A stretch of DNA of 64,000 nt from Xestospongia muta (Eukaryota; Porifera; Demospongiae; Haplosclerida; Petrosiidae), in the NCBI GenBank assembly GCA_963693285.1, contig OY848921.1, positions 6,213,229-6,277,228 of the forward strand, read 5' to 3'. Below are positions 14,528 through 27,706 of the stretch, piece by piece. The position numbers were made by a program, and so were the translations under genes. Position 1 is the stretch's first letter. Every line of letters starts with the position of its first letter. The notes under the pieces were generated by a model, which was not told the origin of the DNA, ran no database searches, and was given only the letters and a program-made list of their open reading frames with translations.

Positions 14528-17500
14528 ATGGATTTGAAGTTGTCATTGATGAACCAAATACAGCCACTATTACTAAATGAAGTAATAAAGCAAGACATTG
14601 AAATAGGCCGTGGTACGTACGCTACTGTGTTCGAAGTACAAGTTCATGGGATAAAATGTGCGGGTAAGCGATTACTTCTCGAATCCGTGCTGCAACAAAA
14701 AGACGAGTTCAAAATGAAATTCGTTGCTGAGTGTTTGCTGCACAGCTACCAACGCCATCCTAACATAGTCCAGTTAATTGGAGTGTGTATTACACCAGAG
14801 CCAACTTTAGTAATGGAGTATCTTCCAATGAATCTAACTAGTTGTTTGGAAACTCACCAAGATCTTCCAGAGTGGATAAAATCAAGTATTCTTTATGACA
14901 TTTCTAAATTTTCTTCATAATCAGAAAGCTTCTATAGCTCATTTTAGTGTGACAAGCAACGATGCTCTTCTCACTGCTCACCTTCAGGCTAAAATTACAG
15001 ATCTCTGTGTTTCAAGACTATTTAATGAAATGTCAACTGACAGTGTTGGCTTAATCTCTGATGACACAGCCTCTAACCACTTAGCATTTATGCCACCAGA
15101 ATATTTCACTGATCATACATCATGTAGTACCAAATTTGATATATTCTCCTTTGGTTGTATTATGATACATGTTTTAAGTCAAGAGTATCCCAATCCATCA
15201 GAAATGTTTGACAATACCTTCATTGATACTGCTATGACTGAATCTAGCTTTACTCAAGCCTCTGAATGGGAACGTTGTGAACACAATCTTGCTGATGTGT
15301 CATCTCATCATCTACTCTTACTGCTCATAGAAAATTGCTTGGATAATGATCCAGAAAAAAAGACCTCGAATATCTGAGGTTATAAAGGCCATTGAAAATG
15401 CATCACCACCTATACCGTCTCCGTATAGTGATGGAATAATAGCATTAATGGAGACTCTGAACAAAAAGGACAGTCAAGTCAGGGAGGCTCGCAAAGCCGT
15501 CAAGACCAAAGTTAATGACCTACAGGAGATACTAAATGCCAAAACAAAATCTGTTATTCGACTTGAAAATGTTGTAGAAAAAACAAAGAAAGAGCGCAAT
15601 GAGGTAGTTACAGAGAAACAAGAAGAGATCAGTCGTCTTCAAAGTGAAGTCAGTAGTAACTTAGCTACAATCAGTGATCTCAAAGAGAAGGCAGCAAAGC
15701 AGGAGAAACAAGTTAAGTCATTAGAAAAACAAATGGGTCTACAATCTACTGTTATTGAAGAACTAGAACAAAAAGTGCAAAAGAAAGATGACAACTTATT
15801 AACAATGGAAGGAGATCTTGCAGAAAAAGAATCAAAGATAGATGAACTTAGGAAAATAGCCTCGAATGTAAAATCACAAACTGATCTCAATACTGAACTT
15901 CAACAAGAAATGAAGGTAATGTTGGAAAACCAGGAGCAACTTCAGGCAATTACATCTAATCAACAAGCTCAAATTGACAGCCTTTATCAACAATTGAATA
16001 CAACAACAGCCAACAATGTCCTATTAGAGACTACCAAGAATAACTTAGTATTATTACAAGATACTATACTACAAGACAAGGCAGATATCATTGACCATCA
16101 TCAAGCAGAACTGACTGCTCTTAGAGCAGCCAATGACCTAACTGCTGTCAGACAACAAGCTTTAGAGTTAGAGATAAATATACTTCAAGAAGAAAATAAA
16201 CAACTCACAGAATCTACAGTCTCTCTCAAAAAAAGTCTCGATACTACAATGAGACACTTGAAAGAACAATCTGACCTTGTTAAGAAATTATCTCCGACAC
16301 AAGATAAGCTGCTAGAAGCTATAACAAAGATAAGTATCAATGGTAAGTAAAATAATATTCTTCAATTTTATAATTATTGTATTCTGTGCTTAGGCCCACC
16401 TTTATCTCAACAAGAGAAAATAATTCAGTCAATGATGAAGCAAAGACTAATAAAAGGAGACTCATGGTATATACACTAATTGTTAAATACATTACTTTAG
16501 TCATTCTACTGTAGGTGTCTTGTCAGTACCCTGTGGTTTGAAAAATGGAAAGCATATGTCAAGAGTGCCACTGGAACTGGAGTTGTTACTGATAGTCCTG
16601 GTCCAGTTACTAACTTTATGTTGTTGGAACGTAAAAATCATCAACGCAGTCTTAAGGAGAATCTGAGTAGAGGTACACATTACATACTGGTTCCTGAGAT
16701 AGCCTGGGATCTGTTGATACAGTGGTATGGATTAAGTGAGAAGTCCACCTACATTGCAAGGTTAGGTTTGTTAGTAGTATCTTGTGAAATAAATCCAATT
16801 ATGAAGTTTATACTACTGAGGCTGACCTTTGATATAACATTGTATAACCAATAATTATATGACTGCTTAATTACTTCATGTGGTCACATGTAATATACTA
16901 TGTTACATTTTACTATAATTAAATCATCTTTAACATCTGCTATAGGAAAGTTGTAAAAATTCAAAGACATGCTATCACAGAATTTATAGTGGAGGTGTAT
17001 CCATTACATATCCATGTAACACTAAGTTCTAGCAAAACATTAAGACCATATACAGTTCAACGAAGTGATAAAGTTGGTAAGTTATTTAATGTGTCTCTCC
17101 TACTAGTCAATAAGACTATATTATATGTAGCTTATGTGATGGAGAAACTTCGTAAGAAGTACAATGTAGGAGATAGCATTGAGACCAGACTATGGTTATG
17201 TCATGAGAGTAACAAGACTATACTAAAACCCACAGACACTATGGGATGTAACAAATCTTATTATTCAGTAGAAACTAATGATGTAAGTACACTGTTCAAT
17301 AATTGATAATACACTTTTACATTAAATATAGACACTGTTACTTGAGACTAAGATTGGTACTTGGTCAATACAGGAGTCAACTAGTAATAGACACACACTC
17401 AATAAACCAAAAGAAGGTATATTAACAAATATAACTGATATTAGTTAACATGTAATTGATGTGTGACCTCCCCTTTATCAAAGTTGTATCTAACCTTTAA

Positions 17501-17807
17501 CCACAATCCTAATATGCTATGTCAATAGACAAAATGACATAAAGTGGACACAGCTGAAATAATAATATAAGATACTGAGAGATCTAATGTAATTGCTGCT
17601 CGGTCATATAATGGTATAAATATTAGAGAAGGTTTTTTTAATATTATGTGCTGTTTATTTCTTTTTCCAGCTAAATTTTCATGTGTTGTACCTTCTGATG
17701 GTCAACATATATTACTAAAATCAAATCCCTCCTATATGTATAAACATTTATCACCAGTGATACCATCCTTTGAAGAATCTGCTGACTATGAGACAATGCC
17801 ATCTTAA
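14528..17807 (+). pseudogene. Left paralogue of the pseudokinase/coiled-coil/DUSP/UBL gene, frameshifted
   Basis: The exon layout matches the open paralogue at 47829-51101: 14528-16342, 16394-16466, 16515-16760, 16946-17076, 17131-17282, 17332-17416 and 17671-17807. The first exon carries two lesions relative to the paralogue: an 8-nt deletion at 14908/14909 just before the catalytic-loop region, and one extra A in the A-run at about 15352-15361 near the kinase end. They split the kinase part into three frames, so a translation from the ATG would stop near 14920. The coiled-coil, DUSP and UBL exons remain open, and all splice phases are kept. The DUSP exon here has 15 nt (five codons) that the right copy lacks. 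It may be a recent pseudogene, or a shorter product could start within the coiled coil; both lesions could also be assembly errors. Confidence 0.85.
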
Positions 17808-18231
17808 TTTATAACAAGATATACTTACAATATACAATTTATCCCTAATTTTATATGGACTCCTGTTATACCGAGTAATGTATAATTTATCAGTTTATAT
17901 TAAAGTAACTGTTAGTAACTATAACGATATCTTATTAATTCCTATTATATAGATTTATTTTCATACAATGTCATCTAATTACTGTATTTTGAACTTTACT
18001 TTATAATGTCTCCTAATATTATACCACCAAATATTGCCTGTCACATGATAGTCATGTGTTGCTTTGTCATCATTTTTTCGTTACATATTTGGCTGATCTA
18101 GTATCACTCACTAGCTATCATTTTCCAAAATATATCTTTTATAATGATTTGTTCTTTGGACTTTATGCTTTGAAACTTAAATTGTTACAATTAAAATATT
18201 TAAGATGAAGTGATGTATTTATCATAGAGTG
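17808..18231. other. Convergent 3' region between the DUSP-UBL copy and SPT4
   Basis: The two genes converge here. The sequence is AT-rich and aligns with 51102-51515 until about 18202, where the match to the paralogue stops. No exon is seen. Confidence 0.5.
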
Positions 18232-21200
18232 TTAGGCTCTGTCTGATGTATCTCTAGATTGATAGACCACACCTCTTTCTCTTAACTCATCTAGCACATC
18301 TTCAGGAAGTTCTCCTGATACTGATATTGCATAACATCCCTTAGTAAATTTATCTAAAGATAAAGAAATTGATGACATTATAAATACTTAGTAAATTAAA
18401 TTAATCATATTAGAAGAGGTAATCATATAGACAAATGCTTATATTAAAGATTGGCAATTAAATCATCTTGAGTGACACCCACAAAAGCATATACAATTAT
18501 CAAGAAATGTCAAATGCATTTCTAAATTGTCTCAACAATAAAACAGACTATACCAATTATATATATAATACTATTATTTCCTAAGAAATAGTTTTGTAGA
18601 CTCTATATCTGTTAGGAGACATGATATTTTAATGCATTTCATATCTTCATGCTCTAAATATACTTTAAAGAAATTTTATGTACTTGCTTACAGTCAAAAC
18701 TTTAAACTAATGTATTTACGATGTATCAATAAAGATGAACATTCAATTAAGGACAGTTCAAATAATATTTTATTCTTGTTATCTCATGATTAATAAGTCA
18801 GTGTAATCTTAAGTTTTAGGAGAGAGACTATTTTCAAATTTTACTAAGATCATTATATTCATTTCTAAAGGATTACAAGACTGATAAAAGTATGCACATA
18901 TAACAAATGTAAGATGACTAGTTCAAATGACAACATTCTATGTAAAAGTAATTTCTAATACGTTTTAATTTTTAGTTTGCTATGAGCCTAAATGAGAGAA
19001 CATTATCCAATCCATACATAGGGTAGTGCTACCATCTACCTAATGACATATACCACTGGTTACTTATGTAGTAAATACTAATAATACTTACCTATTCTCT
19101 GCCATTTAGCTACCCAGCTATCTTCATTACCCATCATAGCTATCATCCTAACAAGAGATACAATATAATATTATCATTATTAAGTACAGCAGACACACAG
19201 TAGTGTTACCTATGTAGGGATGGTACAATTGTTTATTTTCTTCATTCATAATAACTTATAAACTAAATAGACTTCAGTAAGTTCTTGTACAGAAGTAGGC
19301 AATGGATCATCTCTTATTATTCTTTTGTCAAATGCTTTAAAATGAAAGTGAAAACATTTGCAGGCCATTGAGTCAAAATTCACCATTATTATTAGAAATG
19401 AACAGATGTCTGTAATGTTTATTATTATTTTCGTCATGTGATTGGTGACCTCATGTTGTTAATGCTCTAAGTTTGTGAGTTGAGTTATCTTGAAGAATCT
19501 GATTGTTGGCTTGTCAAACGATATTATAATTGGCAATGAGAAGATATATTTTATGGTCATTTTAAGTCCAAATGACTACTAAGCTTGATTTGGCATCACT
19601 TCCACCATTTGATCATATTTCGGACCCGACATCGTTGAGTCAACATTAGAAAATATGGAAACGACACTTCGAGACATATCTAGTGACTGTGGGAGTCACA
19701 AATGATCAACAAAAACGTGCTCTGTTATTATATCAGGCAGGAGCTGAAACTCAAAAAATACTCAAAGTGATTTCAGAAGCAGGAAATGATTATGTGTCCG
19801 CAATGAAGAAGTTAGATGACTATTTCACACCTAAGAAAAATATTGATTATGAAGTTTTCCAGTTCCGACAAACCACACAACATTGTGGTGGTGAAACAAT
19901 CGATCAATTTGTAACCAGGCTAAGAAAATTAGCTGTCCACTGTGAATTTGCTGATATTGACAGGGAACTCAGGTCAATGATTATTCAAAATTGCGAATCA
20001 AAACACCTAAGACGATACGCGTTATGAGAAGATGACCTCACACTTGAGAAACTACTAGCAAAAGCGAGAGCATTAGAAGAAAGTGAGAGATTAGACAGTG
20101 GCATGGAACAATCAAGTAATCACAAAAGTACAAGACAGATTAAACATCAACAGTTTAAGTCGAAAACAAAAGTAACCCAGTCAATGAAACCTAAATTCTC
20201 ACCTTGTGAATGTACTCGATGTAATAAAACACACAACAAAGGAACGTGTCCTGCTAAAGGTAAACAGTGTCATAAATGTTTAAAATTCGATCACTTCACA
20301 AAAATGTGTCGAGGAAATAATAAAACCAGAAACAAACCACAACCATCTTGTGTTTGTAAAATCACAAAAAAGTCAACGCCAAGTAGCAGTGAGGAAGAAT
20401 ATGTTTATACTCTTAGTGACAATACTGGCAAAGTCCCAGAGATGAGGTCAAAATAAATGGAGTACCAATTACAGTTACTATTGACACTGGAGCATCAATC
20501 AACATTATTGATGAATCAGCATTGATGACAATCAACAAAAGGAAACAGGTGACCCTTCGAAACTCATCCACTGGAATTCATGCATATGGATCCCAGTCGT
20601 GTTTAAAGGTATTAGGTCAATTTGACGCACAAGTAGAAACAAAAGATAGCAGTATTAAAGCAACAATCTACGTACTTCAAGGTACCAATGACTCACTTAT
20701 GAGTTATATTACAGCCCGCAAACTTGGACTAATTAAAGTTAATATTTGTGCTATGAACATCAAATAGTTGACAGAATAGTATGCTGAAGTATTTGAAAGG
20801 GTTGGTAAGTTAAAGGACTACAAAGTAATGTTGCACATAGATGAGTCAGTAGCTCTAGTAGCACAACTGGCACGACGAATTCCATTTCACATTAGAAAAC
20901 AGATTGAGATAGAACTAGAGAGATTAGAGAAACAAGACATCATAAAAAGGTAGACGGTCCTACTCCGTGGATTTCTCCATTAGTAATTATCCCCAAAAGG
21001 AATGATGAAGTTAGTTTATGCATTGATATGTGGATGGCAAATAGAGCTATACTCAGAGAACGACACCCAAGTCCCACAGTAGATAATTTGATATGCTCTC
21101 TTAATGGTGCAACTGTATTTTCTAAGTTAGATTTGAGATCGGGATATCACCAGTTGTCTCTAGCTCCTGAAAGTAGATATATCACGACTTTTGCAACACA

Positions 21201-24200
21201 CAAAGGATTACGAAGATATAAACGACTGAATTTTGGAACTAATTCAGCCAATGAGATTTTCCAGAATGTTATTAATGAACAAGTCAGAGACATTCAAGGT
21301 GTAATCAATATTAGTGATGATATCATTGTGTTTGGCGAAACTCAAAAGAAACACGATGAAGCACTGGAAGCAGTATTTAGAAAACTCTTGAGGGTAGGAT
21401 TAAAAGTAAACAAAGAAAAGTGTGAATTTAACAAAAGGTCACTTGAATTTTTTGCATTTGTATTCTCAAGAAAGGGCATTTCTTCAGACCCTCGAAAGGT
21501 CAAGACAATACAAGAGGCAAAACTGCCATCATCAACCACAGAAGTACGAAGTTTTATCGGCATGACAACCTATTGTGCCAAGTTTATTCCAAATTTCAGT
21601 GACATTACAAAGCCACTACGGGAGTTAACAAAGAAAAATGTGAACTTTAAATGGACAGAAAAAGAAAGAGAATCATTCGAGCAAATTAAGCAAATGTTGA
21701 CTAGTGACACAGTATGGCTTATTTTGACAGAACGAAGCAAACAGAGCTTACTACAGATGCCTCACCATGGGGATTATCAGCCATATTGTCACAAAAGACA
21801 CCAGGTACAGATGACCGAAGGATAGTCGCTTATGTGAGCAGATTGTTATCAACCACAGAACAGAAGTATTCACAGACAGAAAAGAAAGCTCTTGCTATAG
21901 TTTGGGCAATCAAGTGGCTACATATATACTTGTTTGGTGGTCATTTCACGTTAGTCACAGACTGCAAGGCACTTCATTTTATTTTTGAGAATAGAAAGTC
22001 GAAAACACTGGCAAGAATCGAGAGGTGGAACATGTTATTACAAGAATATGACTTTCCAGTTAGACACATAAAGGGAGAGAAAATCCATCTGATTACTTAT
22101 CGTGATATCCAAGTCAGAATGTTACTGAAGACAAAGTTAAAGTTGCTGAAGAATATGTCAAATTCATCAGTATGAATGCAGTTCCAAAGGCAATGTCGCT
22201 AGCAGACATACAGAAAACAACAGAAGAGAATAAAACATTACAAAGGTTGATACAAAGTGTTAGATCAGGAAAATGGGTTTTTCTGGTGAAGTCAATGTAA
22301 AGGAACTCAAGTTATTTCACAAAGTTCGTGATGAATTGACGATAATACACAGTGATTCAAATATCATTCTCAGAGGAACTCGAATTGTGATACAAAGTGC
22401 ACTAAGAAAACGTGCAATGAAGTTGGCTCATGAAGGACATCAAGGACTAGTTAAGACAAAGCAATTGATCAGAGAAAAAGTATGGTTCCCAGGAACTGAC
22501 AAAGAAGTAAAACAAGTGATAGACTATTGTATACCATGTCAAGCAAACACATCAAGTTTACATCCAAGTCCATTACAGATGTCAGAGTTGCCACCAGAGC
22601 CATGGCACACTATACATATAGAGACTACTGCGGACCTTTCCCCACTGGTGAATACCTATTAGTTGCCAGATGCGTATTCGAAATTGTCTAGACGACCTCT
22701 GCTAAAAGTACAATAGTAAGTTAGAAAAGATATTCTGTACTCCAAGAGTTTTGAAAAGCGACAATGGACCTCCTATTAACAGTCAAGTGTTCATGCAAGA
22801 ATATGGAATCAATCAAAGAAGAGTGACATCATTGTGGTCACAAGGAAATTCCGAAGCAGAAAATTTTATGAAGCATTTGTCAAAAGCAATAAAAAGTGCT
22901 CATGTACTGAAAAAGAACTGGAAGAAAGAAGTCAATGTATTTTTACTAAACGATAGAGCCACGCCTCACTTGACGACAAACAAACCTCATTCTAAATTGT
23001 TGTTCAATAGAGTCATAAACACAAAACTTCCAGAATTGGTAAAGCAACAAGATGATCAAGTTAGAAAGAGATAAAGAAAAGAAAGTACAAATGAAAGAAG
23101 ATGCAGATAGAAGAAGAAGAGCCAAAGTGTTAGAGTTGAAAGTAGACGATGTAGTACTAATGAAGCAGAGGGAAATCAATAAATTTTCAACTCAAAATGG
23201 AAAGTATCTTACGAGAAACATATCAATGTTAAAGAAAGTTAAAGTCAGTGGAAATGTAGCAGAGGATGAAGATAGTGATTATGATATAGAAGATGACAAA
23301 GATGAACAAGATAGTGATGAGCAAGATAGAAATGAACAAGATAGAGACAGAAATGAAGTATCCTGTGAGGAACAGAAAACGTGTTCAACAATATGGACAG
23401 AACATTTACGATTATTGATAACAATTTGTGTGAGTTATTTACATTTGTGTTTGTGTCATATTTCATTTAGTTAGTTTTGTTATTATTTTATTTTGAGAGA
23501 AAGGGAGAGTGATGTAATGTTTATTATTATTTTGGTCACGTGATTGGTGATCCCGTGTTGTTAATGCTCTAAGTTTATGAGTTGAGTTATCTTGAAGAAT
23601 CTGATTGTTGGCTTGTCAAGCGATATTATAACGTCAATGTATTTTATATATTCGATCTAATGTAAGAAGTAAATATTTACAGGACATTAGAGTCATTGCT
23701 ACATTATTACATATCTAACCATAAAATAACACAATAGAACTAACCCTCTATTTTCCGCCTTTATTTTTAAATACACACATACATATAGTAGTAGCAAATT
23801 ATAAAGAGATGATCCTAATGTCCTGTATTTATTTGTTTCCCTTTAGTGTTGTTATTCATATTGTATGACCATCCTTAAATTCTTGTTAATTTGTTGTGAT
23901 AAATGATATGAAGAGATTAATATTTTCTGTAAAATATTTTAATCTCTCCATAGATTTGTAGTGGTAGAGGATTTATAATGACATTTTCATTGACAATGAT
24001 AGTTTTAGAAACAAAGTAGGTGGGCCGCAATGTACAATGTTATGAATTAATTTATAAGTACTCTATGCGGGGTCTGAAACAAGGAGGAATGTGTACAAAA
24101 TTTCAAAACTTTTTGGTGATTCAAACATTTACTGATTTGTAAACCCTGTATAGAGAGATAAACAGGCGTTTTCAGTGATTTCAGACTAACATTTCTGATT

Positions 24201-24567
24201 TAACACCGAGAGTGTAAGAGTCTCAATCATTACATCAGACCCCTAGGTGCATGATTTCTCTGATATTATGTATCACATGTAGGTATTTATTATGTTATAT
24301 TTGATAGATTTACCCATCAAAATTTGAACTAGTACAATCATTGACTTTTCCTCTGTTTCCTTTGAGATGAAGATATCTCTCGCAATTATCACATCCAGTA
24401 TAGAGAAACTGATCAAATGACTATATTAATGATAGATATTATTATCACTAACATTGTAGAGTAGACTTCTGCTTTATGATACATCACTACAAACTTACCT
24501 TTACCATAGAACATAGCTTACAAGCTCGTAGTCCTCGAAGATCCTTAGGAATAGATTCTAAAGACAT
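18232..24567 (-). CDS. SUPT4H1: Transcription elongation factor SPT4
   Basis: Four minus-strand exons join without frame error: 24567-24499, 24420-24314, 19147-19092 and 18353-18232. They give 117 residues plus a stop, the usual SPT4 length. Exon 1 starts [16 protein letters not shown], and the first zinc-binding pair is C-x2-C (CKLC). Exon 2 supplies the second pair in GCDNC, then YLHLKGNR and DCTSSNFDG. Exon 3 reads [17 protein letters not shown] and exon 4 reads [15 protein letters not shown] with YQSRD near the end. SPT4 is a small nuclear protein that pairs with the NGN domain of SPT5 to form DSIF, which controls RNA polymerase II pausing and processivity. All introns have GT-AG ends in the minus sense. 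Intron 2 (24313-19148) is about 5.2 kb, most of it a Gypsy element in the opposite orientation. This is the only clear single-copy housekeeping gene in the window. Confidence 0.96.
19411..19529 (+). repeat. 5' LTR of the Gypsy element
   Basis: 119 bp, a direct repeat of 23513-23631. It is short for an animal Gypsy LTR. No clear TATA box was found in it. Confidence 0.9.
19572..20456 (+). pseudogene. Gypsy gag remnant with zinc knuckle
   Basis: An open frame starts at the ATG at 19572 and is interrupted by TAG at 19647 and TGA at 20025, all in one frame. The middle part has the helical retrotransposon gag pattern ([20 protein letters not shown]). The C-terminal part has a CCHC knuckle, C-x2-C-x4-H-x4-C ([14 protein letters not shown]), with a further cysteine-rich stretch before it. 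The protein would coat element RNA in particles. It is dead as read. Confidence 0.85.
20441..20767 (+). pseudogene. Gypsy aspartic protease remnant
   Basis: The frame differs from gag and overlaps its end. The active-site motif IDTGAS is intact at about 20480-20497. A TAG closes the frame at 20765-20767 and a second in-frame TAG follows shortly after. Confidence 0.8.
20768..22175 (+). pseudogene. Gypsy reverse transcriptase and RNase H remnant
   Basis: The RT part spans about 20800-21710, with a frame break near 20952. Recognisable pieces are [29 protein letters not shown], and the catalytic box as ISDD, where the family norm is Y-x-DD, so the tyrosine position is changed. RNase H starts after another frame change near 21712: [16 protein letters not shown], then the KALAIVWAI helix and VTDCKAL. 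The frame ends at 22175. Confidence 0.85.
22176..23474 (+). pseudogene. Gypsy integrase remnant
   Basis: The zinc-binding part has H-x4-H then C-x2-C (HEGHQG; DYCIPCQ), at about 22430-22550. The core follows as PWHTIHIE, where the usual first acidic residue is Glu instead of Asp, then KSDNGPP with the second Asp, and SEAENF with the Glu. Frame breaks occur at about 22662 and 23050. The tail (23052-23474) is rich in Asp, Glu and Gln repeats and is not a known domain. Confidence 0.8.
23513..23631 (+). repeat. 3' LTR of the Gypsy element
   Basis: 119 bp, the partner of 19411-19529, preceded by a purine-rich tract. Confidence 0.9.
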
Positions 24568-25489
24568 GGTGGGAATTTTTAACCTGTTGAGTTTGTACCG
24601 CCTTGAACCACGCCTACAAGATTACAGACTCGATTGCACGGTGAAACACGAAGAAGGGCGAGAGCTTGCACCACTGTAAATTTAGTTCAAGAAAGGAAGT
24701 AAGTTGAATATCATCTTATCTGATTGCTAGTATCGCTTACATTATAAGCAGCTTTAAAACTAAATGACTAAGTCTGTATTATTTTAATTTATCTAAGTCA
24801 ATAATGAGATCATGAAACTGGTAAAAGTCACCTGACTGTGACAATTATTGACCAAGTTTTAGGTGTCTCTAAGCTTGATGAAATTCTGAAGCTAAAATTT
24901 GCATTCAGGAATAAAAATTTCATGAATTCTTACACATTCTATAGCCACGCCCCCTAAAATTAATTATAAGGAGACCACATGAACTGTACACGTGAACAGT
25001 CATGTTAGGTCTACCAGCTAGTAATGGAGAAATTTCTAATAAACTTGTGTGTTTGTGGCCATCGCTCCTTTTTAAAAAATTGTAGTGAGTTTGTAACTCC
25101 AATCTTGGAGGCTGATTGGTTCTGAACTTCGCTATTAGTGAAAACTATACTAGAAGACAGCATTCATTCTGATACTTAAGTGATACTATGTTTGTATTGA
25201 TTCATGTCCCACAAGTAGGTTTAACATACATTATTAATACTACATTACATGGTATTAATAATCTATGTTTTAGTTGTGTAGGAATTTTTTTGTAACTTAT
25301 TTACACAAATTATCTGAAATTTGCAAAATATGCTGCCCTTGAAAAAAACTGTGATACAATATCTTAATTGTGTAGTTGTTCATATTAATTAAAGTTGTTA
25401 GATTTTAATTACAATCCTTGTTACTATGTGTCTTTCTTTGTTTTTTATGTTCCTATGATGACAAACTTATACTCTCATTGTCACAACTA
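24568..25489. other. SPT4 upstream region and spacer before array B
   Basis: The first 100 bp upstream of the SPT4 start are relatively GC-rich (ACCGCCTTGAACCACGCC), as expected for a promoter. A shortened relative of about 24590-24640 sits at 51525-51580. A short hairpin (TACATTATTAATAC pairing with GTATTAATAATCTA) is near 25231-25270. A second GC-richer patch at 24940-25130 (CCACGCCCCC) could be another promoter; no gene could be tied to it. Confidence 0.45.
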
Positions 25490-25918
25490 TTTATAGGAGG
25501 TAAGTATGTATAATATCAATTCATCTGATCTCATTTGTATTTAACTTAATTGTGTAAATGTTTACATTAATTAAAGTTATTAACTTATTATGTTTTTAAT
25601 TACAATCCTTGTTACTATGTGTCTTTCTTTTTTTAATGTTTTTATGATGACAAACCTATACTCTCATTGTCACAACTATTTATAGCCGGTAAGTATGTAC
25701 AATGTTAATTCATGTGATCTCATTTGTCTTTTATTTTAATTATGTAATTGTTTATATTAATTAAATTTATTAGATTTTAATTAAAATCCTTGTTACTATG
25801 TGTCTTTCTACGTTTTTTATTGTCCTATGATGACAAACCTATACTCTCATTGTCAAAACTATTTATAGATGGTAAGTATGTGCAATATCAATTCATGTGA
25901 TCTCATTTGTCTTTTATT

Positions 25919-26797
25919 AACCTCGCTGTGCGTGGGTGCAAAGCGAGGGTACTGTAGTCTGTCAATGTGTGTGTGTATGTGTGTGTGTCTGCATTGCCTA
26001 TTACCTTTGAACTACTATAACTTGGCAAGCGAAGCCTTAGCAGCTACCAACGTTTAGCAATGAATAGAAAAACATGTGGACTTTACAATAGTAGTATCAA
26101 GAACATTGTCAAGGAAAATAAAAGCTTAAAACTCGCAAAAGAATTTTCAGGCTGCACAGTCAAAGTGCTGTTTCTTGAAAAGTAAAAAACTTTAATGTGG
26201 AGATTTTTTAGTATGCTGTAGAGAATCTTAGATGAATACGGATCAGCAAAACAGAAGGCCGTTGGTCGAAGCAATTGTTAGAAAAGTTCTGAAAAGTGTT
26301 TTGTGGACTTGGAGCAAAGTAACGCATTCAGGAAACGTCTCAAAGCACTAAAAAAACTGCTACTAATAGATAATATATTGATTTATATTTGTACTACGGG
26401 ACGTTTCCAAAGAATGCTTCATTTTCAAGTTACAATAAATTTTGTATATGAAATATTGAAACTTTTTAAAGCATCATGTAAAGGCTCAGAGAAACGTTCA
26501 TCACGAATCTAGCACTTACTCTTGCTTTGAAATTGAATGATACTATTACTTACTCAGTTACAGCTTCACAGACATGTCAATCAGAGTGTAAAGTACCCAG
26601 TAAATGACAAAGCTTTTTTTCCCTTTGATTGAAGAGAAATGCTGAGTCATCAAACAACAGTTTGTAATGTGCATCATGTGATCCATCAATAATTTGAATA
26701 TTAATAAATTTTTTGTAATGCTACCTAATAACATCATAGCTGGGCCTAAGCTGGCATAGCATTTACAAATAACTTTAGTGCCTTTCATTCATTTTAA
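25919..26797. repeat. Insertion copy 1 in array B
   Basis: About 0.88 kb breaks one array unit between CTTTTATT and the TTAAT-AATGTAG stretch that follows. It starts AACCTCGCTGTGCG and carries a small hairpin (CCTCGC ... GCGAGG) and a TG-rich run. It is nearly identical to 27707-28594. I see no long inverted repeats or transposase. Confidence 0.8.
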
Positions 26798-27706
26798 TAA
26801 TGTAGTTGTTTATATTAATTAAATTTATTAGGTTTTAATTAAAATCCTTGTTACTATGCGTCTTTCTTCGTTTTTTATGTTCCTATGATGACAAACCTAT
26901 ACTCTCATTGTCACAACTATTTATAGTGGGTAAGTATGTACAATGTCAATTCATGTGATCTCATTTGTCTTTTATTTTAATTATGTAATTGTTTATATTA
27001 ATTAAATTTATTAGATTTTAATTACAATCCTTGTTACTATGTGTCTTTCTTCATTTTTTATGTTCCTATGATGACAAACCTATACTTTCATTGTCACAAC
27101 TATTTATAGGAGGTAAGTATGTACAATGTCAATTCTTGTGATGTCATTTGTATTTTAACTTAATTATTTAGTAGTTTATATTAATTAAAGTTATTTGGTT
27201 TTAATTACAATCCTTTTTACTATGTGTCTTTCTTCGTTTTTTATGTTCCTATGATGACAAACCTATACTCTCATTGTCACAACAATTTATAGGAGGTAAG
27301 TATGTACAATGTCAATTCATGTGATCTCGTTTTTTTTATTTTAATTATATAGTTGTTTATATTAATTAAAGTTATTATGTTTTAATTACAATCCTTGTTA
27401 CTATGTGTCTTTTTTTGTTTTTTATGTTCCTATGATGACAAACCTATACTTTCATTGTCACAACTATTTATAGGAGGTAAGTATGTACAATGTCAATTCT
27501 TGTGATGTCATTTGTATTTTAACTTAATTATTTAGTAGTTTATATTAATTAAAGTTATTTGGTTTTAATTACAATCCTTTTTACTATGTGTCTTTCTTCG
27601 TTTTTTATGTTCCTATGATGACAAACCTATACTCTCATTGTCACAACAATTTATAGGAGGTAAGTATGTGCAATATCAATTCATGTGATCTCATTTGTCT
27701 TTTATT

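Larger units (their letters stand above)
19411..23631 (+). mobile_element. Ty3/Gypsy LTR retrotransposon, decayed, inside SPT4 intron 2
   Basis: Two direct repeats of 119 bp (19411-19529 and 23513-23631) both start TGTAATG and end TATTATAA. Between them are gag, protease, RT, RNase H and integrase remnants in standard Gypsy order. A TGG-starting site right after the 5' LTR (19531 on) fits a tRNA primer site, and a purine run ending GAGAGTGA just before 23513 fits the polypurine tract. The LTRs differ at about seven positions (about 6%), so the insertion is not recent. Flanks TGTC and CGTC may be a mutated 4-bp target duplication. Many stops and frame shifts make it non-autonomous. It is antisense to SPT4. 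Confidence 0.93.

Noticed and set aside
15639..15890. Antisense frame with Ser/Phe/Cys runs (also at 48947-49198 and 49493-49678)
   Set aside because: Shadow of the Lys/Glu-rich coiled-coil coding strand.
24920..25102. 60-codon minus-strand frame in a GC-richer patch upstream of SPT4
   Set aside because: No recognised domain and no splice context; it is kept only as a possible promoter patch.
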